Assembly: GCA_043789035.1 (NCBI GenBank)
Contig: JAYWIG010000168.1
Coordinates: 1 to 48,945 of the forward strand
Direction: 5' to 3'
DNA length: 48,945 bases
Origin: JAYWIG01 sp043789035
GTDB taxonomy: Bacteria; Pseudomonadota; Gammaproteobacteria; Burkholderiales; Burkholderiaceae_E
This document shows positions 7,706 to 15,169 of this stretch, piece by piece (position 1 is the stretch's first letter; every line of letters starts with the position of its first letter). The notes beneath the pieces were generated by a model that was not told the origin of the DNA, did not search any database, and worked only from the letters and a program-made list of their open reading frames with translations. Made by a program: the position numbers and the translations under genes.

Positions 7706-9028
7706 CTAAACCGACAATTTCTTTCGATTATAAAAACCCATTAGCGGCGTTACTGATATGCCATGCAAAATGATCGAAGCCACCACAACAGACAGCGTCA
7801 ACACGATCAGCAAATCAGCAACCTCACCTGTTACACCTCTATTGATGGCGTAAGTGAGGTAATAAAGCGAACCTACCCCTCGAATACCAAACCAAGCAAT
7901 TAATCTTCTCTGTGTTTTTGAAGTGCGCGAACCAGACAAGCCAATCACCACGGCCATGGGCCGAACGACAATAAACAAGATCGGTAAAAACCACCATCGC
8001 ATTACTGACCAATCCACCGCCCAGAGTAAGGCGCCAATACAAACCACCATGGCAACCTCACCAATGCGGTCTAGTTGCTCGTTAAAACTTAACATTGCAT
8101 GCGCCATAAAGGCCGCCGCATGTTCGGGGTGAGTCGCTAACTGGGCTTCATCACCAGGTTTTTCAATCGGTATTTCCACCGCTTTGGATGCCTCACTCTC
8201 ACGATTGGCTTTGGAAGAAATCCGCTTTTCCATAAATCGCAGGGAAACACCCGCGGCAAAAACTGCCAAAAAACCCGAAGCATGTAAGTGCAACGAAACG
8301 CCGTAGGTCAGCGCAACTAGGCCTAGTGCTAAAAAATTATCGAGCCCGACGGCTTCCTTGTGGGTGCGCCTCAGGTAGACGACAAAACTCGCCGTCGCGG
8401 CACCCAACAATGCGCCAATGCTCAAGCCTGCAGCAGTTGCCCAAATAACGTCGACCAAAAGCCATCTAACTCCAAATTCACCTATATCATGCAACCCTAA
8501 GAGGCCTAATCCCAAAAGAACAACCGGAAATGCCGTGCCGTCATTTAATCCACCCTCGCCGGTTAAAGCAAAACGCAATTGATCACGGTCTGTGGGCGTA
8601 GCAACTTGCACATCGGAGGCTAATACCGGGTCTGTTGGTGCTAAGATGCCACCTAACAAAATGGCGGCACCCAGAGATAATCCAAGTAGTCCGACGCCAA
8701 TTGCTGCGATAGCTCCGACGGTCAGCAGCATAGAAACCAAGGCTAATCGTAAAGACGGTATCCAGCGTCTGTCACTCAACCCAGCGCTTAGCTTGAGCCC
8801 CGAAGAAAACAGGGAGATTAAGACAACGATTTCGGCCAGTAATTCCAACGTGGTGGAGCTACTAGGTAAATCGATATCGATTAAGCCTATCCACCATGGG
8901 CTTAAGGCCGCACCATAGGCCAAATAGAGCATTGAAGTACTCAACGGTAGCCTTGAAAGCACTGAACCGCCCAGCGCCATTGAGAGCAAGAGGATGCCAA
9001 TCAGAGTCGACCAAATCGCTACTTCCAT
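7706..9028 (-). CDS. Sodium/proton antiporter, CPA1 (NhaP-like) family
   Basis: The 440-residue integral membrane protein has about twelve hydrophobic segments and typical CPA motifs. LLGGILAPTDPVLASDVQV is the discontinuous-helix region with the PTDP loop, and ALTGEGGLNDGTAFPVVLL carries the conserved ND pair for ion binding. The charged insertion around residues 275-310 (KRISSKANRESEASK to GDEAQLATHPEH) is probably a cytoplasmic loop. These proteins exchange Na+ or K+ for H+ across the inner membrane. The start codon overlaps the ABC ATPase stop by one base (TAATG), so this is the last gene of the five-gene operon from 13172. An antiporter at the end of an efflux operon is uncommon. Ion preference cannot be read. 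Confidence 0.9.
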   Translation of the reverse strand: MEVAIWSTLIGILLLSMALGGSVLSRLPLSTSMLYLAYGAALSPWWIGLIDIDLPSSSTTLELLAEIVVLISLFSSGLKLSAGLSDRRWIPSLRLALVSMLLTVGAIAAIGVGLLGLSLGAAILLGGILAPTDPVLASDVQVATPTDRDQLRFALTGEGGLNDGTAFPVVLLGLGLLGLHDIGEFGVRWLLVDVIWATAAGLSIGALLGAATASFVVYLRRTHKEAVGLDNFLALGLVALTYGVSLHLHASGFLAVFAAGVSLRFMEKRISSKANRESEASKAVEIPIEKPGDEAQLATHPEHAAAFMAHAMLSFNEQLDRIGEVAMVVCIGALLWAVDWSVMRWWFLPILFIVVRPMAVVIGLSGSRTSKTQRRLIAWFGIRGVGSLYYLTYAINRGVTGEVADLLIVLTLSVVVASIILHGISVTPLMGFYNRKKLSV

Positions 9029-9753
9029 TAGTTTCTTTCGCTTTCGGTGACAGCCTCATCACGCACGATTGCACCATCCACAAGCTCAATAATTCGATCG
9101 CAACGAGCCGCAAGGCGCGGATCATGAGTAACGATAAGAAAGGAAATTTTTAGCTCTGCATGCATTTTTCGGAGTAACGCAAACACCTCGTCAGAGGCAA
9201 CTCGATCTAAGTTGCCCGTGGGCTCGTCTGCCAACACCAGCGGTGGGTTGAGAACCAAAGCTCTGGCAATCGCCACCCTTTGTTGCATGCCACCGGAAAG
9301 TTCACCCGGCTTTTTATCCATCGCTGCCTCTAAGCCCACAGCTGAAAGTACCGCCCTTGCCTTTTCGTTTTGCTCATTACTAACGCTACCTTCTCTCATC
9401 AAGGCAGGTAAGGTGACATTTTCGAGCGCAGAAAAAGCAGGCAGCAAGTGATGAAACTGGAAAACAAACCCTAAGGTCGACCGCCGACGAAGGGTTAACT
9501 CAGCGTCATTGAGTGCGCTTGTTTCTTCCCCCTCAATTCTGTAACTTCCAGAGGTAGCTTGCTCAAGTAGGCCAATAATATTGAGTAGCGTACTTTTACC
9601 CGAGCCTGAGGGCCCGATGAGCGCGACGAATTCGCCATGAGCAATGTTGAACGATAGGCCTTTCAATACTTCCGCCTCATTAGGTAGGCCAACGTTGTAG
9701 CGTTTGCGAATATCAGCGAGTTCAATCAAAGGCTTGGGTGAAAGATCGTTCAT
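9028..9753 (-). CDS. ABC transporter ATP-binding protein, LolD/MacB/DevA type
   Basis: A 241-residue ATPase with Walker A GPSGSGKST (about residues 43-51), Q-loop FVFQFHHLLP, signature LSGGMQQR, Walker B LVLADEPTGN and the H-loop VTHDPR. The SALNDAELTLRR stretch and the FQFHHLLPAFSALENV segment are typical of the LolD/MacB/DevA group that powers FtsX-like permeases. Its start overlaps the permease stop by four bases (ATGA) and its end overlaps the antiporter start. With the permease and HlyD-type adaptor it forms a tripartite exporter of DevABC/MacAB architecture. The exported substrate is unknown. Confidence 0.93.
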   Translation of the reverse strand: MNDLSPKPLIELADIRKRYNVGLPNEAEVLKGLSFNIAHGEFVALIGPSGSGKSTLLNIIGLLEQATSGSYRIEGEETSALNDAELTLRRRSTLGFVFQFHHLLPAFSALENVTLPALMREGSVSNEQNEKARAVLSAVGLEAAMDKKPGELSGGMQQRVAIARALVLNPPLVLADEPTGNLDRVASDEVFALLRKMHAELKISFLIVTHDPRLAARCDRIIELVDGAIVRDEAVTESERN

Positions 9754-10979
9754 ATCCGAATCGCAAGTGCCGGGTCGAGCTTAGCCGCACGCCTAGCCGG
9801 TGCAACTGCAGCAAGAACGCCACTGACGGTTGCAATACCAGAAACGATGAGTGCAAGACTAAGTGGAAAGCTGATTGGAAACAAAGGCAGGCCATCTTCA
9901 CCGCGCACTAAAGTCACAAAAGCCCAAATCATTGCCCAAGCAAGCGAAACGCCTAACACCGAACCTACCGCCCCAACAATGGCTCCCTGCAGCAAAAAAA
10001 TGCGCATCACTTGCGCTCTCGTAGCACCCATCGCTCGTAAGATGCCAATCTCCCGTCTCTTTTGCACGACCGACACTACCAAAACGCTTGATATGCCTAA
10101 GATTACGACGATCAGAACCACGCCACGTATAACCGCCGTGCTAACCGATTGCGCTGTTAGCGCCGAGACTAATTGAGGATTGGCATCTTGCCAGCTCTCA
10201 ACTTTGTAGGCCCAACGCTTTGCAAAATCCGCTGCAAAATCGGGAGCGTCCCATAAGTCAACTAGCGACAGCTCAATACTAATTGCGCCTCCCGGCAAGC
10301 TGACCAAACTTTGCGCGGTTCGCAACGGTACGATGACTACCCGGCGATTCAAATCTCGCACGCCGTAATCGAGCAACGCTGTCACTCGAATGGAATCAGT
10401 GATTGCACCAACAACGATGTTTAAACGATCGCCGACACGAACACCAAGGTCTTGTGCCAAATCGCGCCCTATCATGCCTTCGCCAGGTCCTAAGCGGGCA
10501 TCTCCACTGACAATCTTCGAACGCAACCGTACAATGCGATCATAACGAATCAGATCAACACCCGAAATGGCAATAGCTTTCGAGACTTCTCCTCGAACAG
10601 CTAACCCCCCAGCAGTCACAATTGGCGACACGGCTGCCACTCCCGGAACGGCTTCCAGCAACGGTATAAGCAAACGCCAGTTTTCAGGAGAACGCGGGCG
10701 TTGTGCACGGGGCTGTGTGTCAGTAAGTATGTTGATGTCGGAAGGTGCTTGCAATCTCGCGGGAGTGACTACATCTTCCAAAGCACTCAAAGTCACGTGC
10801 GCTTGTGCACCCAAAGTCTTATCAATCAAATTGAGCTGCACGCTCGCCATTAGTGCCGAGATGTAGGCAATAACAGCGACACCTGCAGCGACACCGACCA
10901 AAATCAGTAGGGACTGTGTGCGCCCTTCAATCATAAAACGGCTAGCAACGCGTCGCTCGAAACCGAGAAAATTAATCAT
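9750..10979 (-). CDS. ABC transporter permease, FtsX/MacB (DevC-like) family
   Basis: The 409-residue protein has an N-terminal transmembrane helix (about residues 24-46), a large periplasmic domain of the MacB_PCD type (about 47-270) and three C-terminal helices of the FtsX domain (about 280-305, 328-355 and 370-398). The segment VVQKRREIGILRAMGATRAQVMRIFLLQG is the conserved FtsX cytoplasmic coupling motif. Such mechanotransmission permeases do not carry substrate through the membrane; they drive periplasmic adaptor complexes. It overlaps the adaptor gene by eight bases and the ATPase gene by four, so the stoichiometry is translationally coupled. Confidence 0.92.
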   Translation of the reverse strand: MINFLGFERRVASRFMIEGRTQSLLILVGVAAGVAVIAYISALMASVQLNLIDKTLGAQAHVTLSALEDVVTPARLQAPSDINILTDTQPRAQRPRSPENWRLLIPLLEAVPGVAAVSPIVTAGGLAVRGEVSKAIAISGVDLIRYDRIVRLRSKIVSGDARLGPGEGMIGRDLAQDLGVRVGDRLNIVVGAITDSIRVTALLDYGVRDLNRRVVIVPLRTAQSLVSLPGGAISIELSLVDLWDAPDFAADFAKRWAYKVESWQDANPQLVSALTAQSVSTAVIRGVVLIVVILGISSVLVVSVVQKRREIGILRAMGATRAQVMRIFLLQGAIVGAVGSVLGVSLAWAMIWAFVTLVRGEDGLPLFPISFPLSLALIVSGIATVSGVLAAVAPARRAAKLDPALAIRI

Positions 10980-12237
10980 TTGTAGGCATCAGCGCTCTAA
11001 CCCGGCTTCCCGGTTTTAGCGTAGACCCTTTCAAAACAATATCGCCCTCAGCTAACCCTTCAACGACTTCGGCAAATTTCAACGTACGAATACCTACTTT
11101 GACGGTTCTCCGTTCTGCGTGCCCATTCCGCACCACTAGCACAGTCGCCATGCTAGATGATTCATCGCCGCGCAGCGCTTCTACTGGCACCACAAGCGCT
11201 CGATCACGACGCGCAGTTTCTACTTCGACTGAAAGCGTCATATCCTCTCGCAAAAATTCAGGGGGTTGTTTCAAAAGGGAAAGCTTAACTTGCACTGCAC
11301 CACGTTGAGCATCGACAATGGGGGCAATCAATTGCACCGTTGCAGCAAATCGTTCAGTTGGAAAAGCGTCGGCAACAACGCTAGCCACTTGCCCATTTCG
11401 GAGTTGCTCAAGATAACGCTCATCAACTTGGGCAACTAGCAAAGTAGGCCCAGTCAAAGCTAAGTTAAACAATGCTTTCCCCGCCTGCACAATTTGCCCT
11501 GGTTCTACCAATCTGGTTAACACTTTTGCATCCGCTGGCGCATTCAGCGCTACTTGGGCTAATCGAGCTAACGCAGCACCGCTGGCAGCATGCGCTACCG
11601 CAACTTGGGCTATGGCCTGGGCAACTTCGGTACCACGATTCGCCGCACTTTGGGCTCTAGCGCTTTGCCGCTGCGCGAGGGCAACCGTCGTTGCACTTCG
11701 TGCTTCATCGAGGCGCGCTTGACTCAAAAAACCCTTTGCTGCTAATTCTTGGGTTCGAATAAGATCAGCTTGTGCTTTTAACAGGACAGAGTCCGCCTGC
11801 GCCACGCCAGCATCGACAACACTTCTACCCGTACTTCTCAGCCCAGCTAGCCGTTCTCTGGCTTGATTTTCAGCGGCTGCCGCTTGTTCTAGAGCGGCTT
11901 TTAGCTCTTCACTCTCTAACAGAATTAGCTCAGCTCCATTTTTTACTAAATCCCCCTCTTTAACCATCACCTGCCTTACACGACCAGTGATGGTGCTGCC
12001 AACTTCAACTCTAGATGTTGTTGCAACGCGCGCTGAAAACTGAAGCGTCCGAACCAAGGGTGACCACTGCACCTTTACGGCCGCTACGGCCGGGGGTCGA
12101 GTGGCCCACCAAACAGCAGCGATAATTGCCACGATTGCGGCAATTGCCAGAGAAATCCATAGCCATCTACGGCTAGGGGCTTTAAGCGTTGCCTTGGCCT
12201 CAGTATGCTCGTCTTTCTTAGGCGCTGCATCAGGCAC
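10972..12237 (-). CDS. HlyD/MacA-type periplasmic adaptor of the ABC exporter
   Basis: The 421-residue protein has a charged cytoplasmic N-terminus, one membrane anchor (about residues 28-50) and a periplasmic adaptor fold. A lipoyl half-motif (GRVRQVMVKEGDLVKNGAEL, about 85-105) is followed by an alanine- and glutamine-rich alpha-helical hairpin (about 110-225), the second lipoyl half with LNAPADAKVLTRLVEPGQIVQAG, and a beta-barrel ending in the GDIVLKGSTLKPGSRV region. It would dock the permease to an outer-membrane factor, which is not encoded here. Translation starts at GTG (12237), overlapping the upstream TAG by one base. Confidence 0.9.
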   Translation of the reverse strand: MPDAAPKKDEHTEAKATLKAPSRRWLWISLAIAAIVAIIAAVWWATRPPAVAAVKVQWSPLVRTLQFSARVATTSRVEVGSTITGRVRQVMVKEGDLVKNGAELILLESEELKAALEQAAAAENQARERLAGLRSTGRSVVDAGVAQADSVLLKAQADLIRTQELAAKGFLSQARLDEARSATTVALAQRQSARAQSAANRGTEVAQAIAQVAVAHAASGAALARLAQVALNAPADAKVLTRLVEPGQIVQAGKALFNLALTGPTLLVAQVDERYLEQLRNGQVASVVADAFPTERFAATVQLIAPIVDAQRGAVQVKLSLLKQPPEFLREDMTLSVEVETARRDRALVVPVEALRGDESSSMATVLVVRNGHAERRTVKVGIRTLKFAEVVEGLAEGDIVLKGSTLKPGSRVRALMPTND

Positions 12238-13172
12238 TAAGGCTGCCCAACGTAAACGGCGATCTTTCCTCTCGCGCGTCCTGATTCGCTAAGCCGGTGC
12301 GCTTCTTTCATGTCTTGGAGCGAAAATTCAGCACCCACTATTGGCCTAATTTTACCCGCATCGACGAGTTTCGCTAAGCTTTCTAATACCACAGCATCCG
12401 GTTTTATCATGACAAATGCCGACCTAAAACCGAGTTTTTTTGCTAGATCTGCATCGGGCGGGCTGACAATGGAAACTAAAATTCCGTCAGGTGCCAAGAC
12501 CGACCAAGACTCTTTTTGTGTTTGCCCACCCATTGTGTCGAACACGATATCAATATCTTTGACTGCGTCAGTCAGGCCTTGCTTGTGGTAATCAACAAAC
12601 TCATCCACTCCTAACGATTCGACGAGTTCTCGATTGGCTGCTGACGCTGTGCCGATCACATAGGCACCATGCGCTTTCGCAAGTTGCACAGCGATAGCCC
12701 CGACGCCACCCGATGCTGCATGAATCAGCACCCTCTGACCGACTGACACTTCGGCAGTATTGACTAGAACTTCCCATGCGGTAATCCCAACTAAGGGCAA
12801 GACGGCCGCTTCGATATGGGAAATCGTGTTGGGTTTCATTGCGACTTCGGCTTCCCGAACACAAATAAATTCAGCATAGGTTCCATCGCGGGCAACGTCT
12901 GGCCGGCTGTACACGTTATCCCCAACTTTAAACTTCGACACTTTTTCACCAACTTCTGCCACAACGCCAGAAACATCCCACCCCAAAATAATAGGCATCT
13001 TGTAAGGAATCATCTCTTCTAAATGCCCTTGTCGAATCTTCCAATCAATTGGGTTCACTGAAGTTCCTACAACACGGATCAACACGTCATCTTCACCCAC
13101 CGTGGGCTTTTCAGCATCCTCATAGCGTAAAGTATCTGTATCGCCATACTGATGGATTCGAACCGCTTTCAT
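12237..13172 (-). CDS. NADPH:quinone oxidoreductase-like MDR-family protein
   Basis: The 311-residue medium-chain dehydrogenase/reductase has the N-terminal GroES-like fold (MKAVRIHQYGDTDTLRYED, then GWDVSGVVAEVGEKVSKFKVGD) and a Rossmann domain with the nucleotide loop VLIHAASGGVGAIAVQLAKA. The structural and catalytic zinc ligands of alcohol dehydrogenases are absent, which places it with zinc-independent quinone reductases and enoyl reductases that use NADPH. It is the first gene of the operon carrying an ABC exporter and an antiporter, and site F lies 56 bases upstream. AAGGAAG four bases before the ATG is a strong ribosome-binding site. A detoxification role alongside efflux is plausible but inferred. 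Confidence 0.88.
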   Translation of the reverse strand: MKAVRIHQYGDTDTLRYEDAEKPTVGEDDVLIRVVGTSVNPIDWKIRQGHLEEMIPYKMPIILGWDVSGVVAEVGEKVSKFKVGDNVYSRPDVARDGTYAEFICVREAEVAMKPNTISHIEAAVLPLVGITAWEVLVNTAEVSVGQRVLIHAASGGVGAIAVQLAKAHGAYVIGTASAANRELVESLGVDEFVDYHKQGLTDAVKDIDIVFDTMGGQTQKESWSVLAPDGILVSIVSPPDADLAKKLGFRSAFVMIKPDAVVLESLAKLVDAGKIRPIVGAEFSLQDMKEAHRLSESGRARGKIAVYVGQP

Positions 13173-13228
13173 CGCACTTCCTTAAATAGGGTGAAACCCT
13201 AATAATGCCAATTGCGAAAACCTCTATC

Positions 13229-13244
13229 TGTGCTGCAGCGAACA
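13229..13244 (-). promoter_or_regulatory. Crp/Fnr-type operator candidate, site F (efflux operon promoter)
   Basis: TGTGC-TGCAGC-GAACA on the plus strand in the 92-base gap upstream of the quinone oxidoreductase-like gene, 56 bases from its ATG. CATTAT at 13207-13202 on the minus strand is a -10-like hexamer exactly 32 bases from the site centre. It is the only one of the six sites not in a divergent region, and it keeps the same orientation relative to the leftward gene. Confidence 0.5.
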
Positions 13245-13264
13245 TAAGTAGTGGTATCTGCAAT

Positions 13265-14107
13265 TCAAAAAGGTTGCGTCACATCCTTCAGAAACAGCAT
13301 GTCATTTCGCCACAGCAAGCTAATAGGCCAGTTCTCGGCACGCAAGCTCTGCACCAGTGGTTCGATCTCTTTCTTGGTTCTACTACTTAACAAATTTGTT
13401 CGAGATACATTGAACTTTCGTATGAATGCTAAGTTCCTAGGCTCATCTCGTGTCGGTGCGCTGTCTTCAGCGCCAACAATGAGGGTGACGTTTGGGAAGA
13501 GCGGCGAGATATGGTTTTGGTAACCGCCTCTAGTACCCGTCCCACACCCCAGCAACACCACAGTGTTCAAGCGAGAAAACATTGCTTGCCCATGAGCAAT
13601 AACTTCGGCAAACTCTCTATCGGTTGCTTGGGTTAATTCCCCACGGTAGAAACCAAGTTCGTGGTGCCCAGAAACAACCAACATATCAAAGCGTAAATCA
13701 GGATTTCTTATGATTAAAACGCTTAATTCCGCTTTCAGATCGGCAGCTGAATAGTTTCCAGTTGCCGCAATTCGCACTAGCTCGGCATCGCGGATTTGCA
13801 CATACACGTCATTACAGGCCTTTGGCTTTTTACCTTGCACCACAGCGCATTGCTGGGCCTGCAAAGTCAAGCGCTCAACTAAGGCATTCGCCCGCCTGGC
13901 AGCAGATCTCTGTTGCAACGTGATTCGGTCGTATGAAGGCAACACTAAAATATTATCAGTGCCTCGAACTCGCTTTGTCTTAAAGGCTTGAATTTCGCCA
14001 TCCGCATTATTGAAGTCGATGAAAAGAGTCAGCGCCGCTGCGGACGTTGAAAAGCTACATAGACAAAAACAACTGAAAAGTAACGTCGGCAATAGGCGAT
14101 AGCTCAT
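13265..14107 (-). CDS. Secreted protein with a caspase-like (clan CD) His/Cys pattern
   Basis: The 280-residue protein has a signal peptide (MSYRLLPTLLFSCFCLCSFS, cleavage near residue 24-25). I do not recognise a named family. The core shows two hydrophobic strands each ending in candidate catalytic residues: DMLVVSGHHELGFYRGEL (H148/H149) and NTVVLLGCGTGTRGG (C188), followed by VTLIVGAEDSAPTRDEP. A strand-Ser/Gly-His then strand-Gly-Cys order is the hallmark of clan CD cysteine peptidases (caspases, gingipains, CHAT), so a secreted caspase-like hydrolase is a reasonable hypothesis. Two further cysteines (C87, C98) could form a disulfide. The gene starts 12 bases after the AI-2E-type gene and is the last gene of the cyclic glucan synthase transcript. 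Confidence 0.6.
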   Translation of the reverse strand: MSYRLLPTLLFSCFCLCSFSTSAAALTLFIDFNNADGEIQAFKTKRVRGTDNILVLPSYDRITLQQRSAARRANALVERLTLQAQQCAVVQGKKPKACNDVYVQIRDAELVRIAATGNYSAADLKAELSVLIIRNPDLRFDMLVVSGHHELGFYRGELTQATDREFAEVIAHGQAMFSRLNTVVLLGCGTGTRGGYQNHISPLFPNVTLIVGAEDSAPTRDEPRNLAFIRKFNVSRTNLLSSRTKKEIEPLVQSLRAENWPISLLWRNDMLFLKDVTQPF

Positions 14108-14119
14108 AAAGTGAACGTT

Positions 14120-15169
14120 TCATTCCTCGTTCAAACTAGGCAGCGCGGCTTGACCAATCTGTATATGCCACACTGCGATAAACATCGCTGCACTCAATGG
14201 CCCCAAGACAAAGCCGGTGATGCCAAATGTTGCAAGCCCGCCTAATGTGCTCAACAACACGACATAATCGGGCATGCGAGTGTCGCGCCCGACGAGTAAA
14301 GGACGCAATAAATTATCAACTAGGCCGATGACCAATACGCCCCAAGCTAATAGTAAAACGCCATGCAAAGGCTGCCCGGTAACGAAAAAGTAGATTGCTA
14401 CGGGAAACCAAATGAGGGCAGCACCAACCGCAGGAACCAACGACAGGAAGGCCATTAATACGCCCCACAGCAAAGCACCAGAAAGCCCTAATGCCCAGAA
14501 CGCCAGACCACCAAGCAAACCTTGTATGCCGGCAACTAAAATATTGCCTTTTACTACGGCACGCACGACTGCATTAAATTTGATCACCAGCGCATCATTA
14601 TCTTTGGATGACAGCGGCAAGAATTGCCGAATCATTGCCGATAGCTTTTCTCCATCCTTGATGAAAAAGAACGCCAAATAGAGTGTCAAAAACACATTAG
14701 CCATGAACTCGAATGTCAGTTGTCCAATGCTTAATGCTTGCTTTGCAATCGACTGGCTCGCTTGCAAAAGTAGGCCGGTCAAGCGTTTTTGCAGGGTAGC
14801 AAAGTTCACCATCCCAAAACGCTCTAGCAACTGGCTCGCCCACTTAGGAAGCGCATCGAATATTTCTTGAAAATACCTACTAGGATTAACTTTACCGCTT
14901 TGAACATCGGTAACAAACAAGGCAATTTCGTTTGCTAATGACGCGGTGATTAGCACTAACGGTAGTACCACCATGATAAACACTAAGGCAACAGTCGTTG
15001 CGGCGCTAATGTTGTTGCGGCCTTTGGTCACGGATAGTAGAAAACGAAATACTGGCGCAAACACAAGGGCGATTACAAAACCCCAAAGTATGGTTCCATA
15101 AAACGGCACCATTATCCACAAAACTAAGCCTGTCACGAATACCAAAAGGCCAATTAGCGGTGTGCTCAT
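14120..15169 (-). CDS. AI-2E family transporter (PerM/TqsA-like permease)
   Basis: The 349-residue protein has around eight membrane segments. Two lie at the N-terminus (residues about 5-35), one at about 60-85 and a cluster between about 210 and 340. The ILVAGIQGLLGGLAFWALGLSGALLWG segment and the LVPAVGAALIWFPVAIYFFVTG stretch are characteristic of PF01594 permeases. Members export autoinducer-2 (TqsA), act as sodium/proton antiporters or have unknown cargo. Its ATG overlaps the cyclic glucan synthase stop by four bases, so the two are coupled. Export of a glucan-related molecule is possible but unproven. Confidence 0.87.
   Translation of the reverse strand: MSTPLIGLLVFVTGLVLWIMVPFYGTILWGFVIALVFAPVFRFLLSVTKGRNNISAATTVALVFIMVVLPLVLITASLANEIALFVTDVQSGKVNPSRYFQEIFDALPKWASQLLERFGMVNFATLQKRLTGLLLQASQSIAKQALSIGQLTFEFMANVFLTLYLAFFFIKDGEKLSAMIRQFLPLSSKDNDALVIKFNAVVRAVVKGNILVAGIQGLLGGLAFWALGLSGALLWGVLMAFLSLVPAVGAALIWFPVAIYFFVTGQPLHGVLLLAWGVLVIGLVDNLLRPLLVGRDTRMPDYVVLLSTLGGLATFGITGFVLGPLSAAMFIAVWHIQIGQAALPSLNEE

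Noticed and set aside
12101..12292. Plus-strand open frame across the adaptor/quinone reductase junction
   Set aside because: It is a shadow of two well-supported minus-strand genes with clear domains.
13188..13200. AGGGT-GAA-ACCCT hairpin upstream of the quinone reductase gene as a terminator
   Set aside because: The stem is five base pairs, a T-tract is missing and it overlaps the predicted start region of the efflux operon, so it is not called a terminator.
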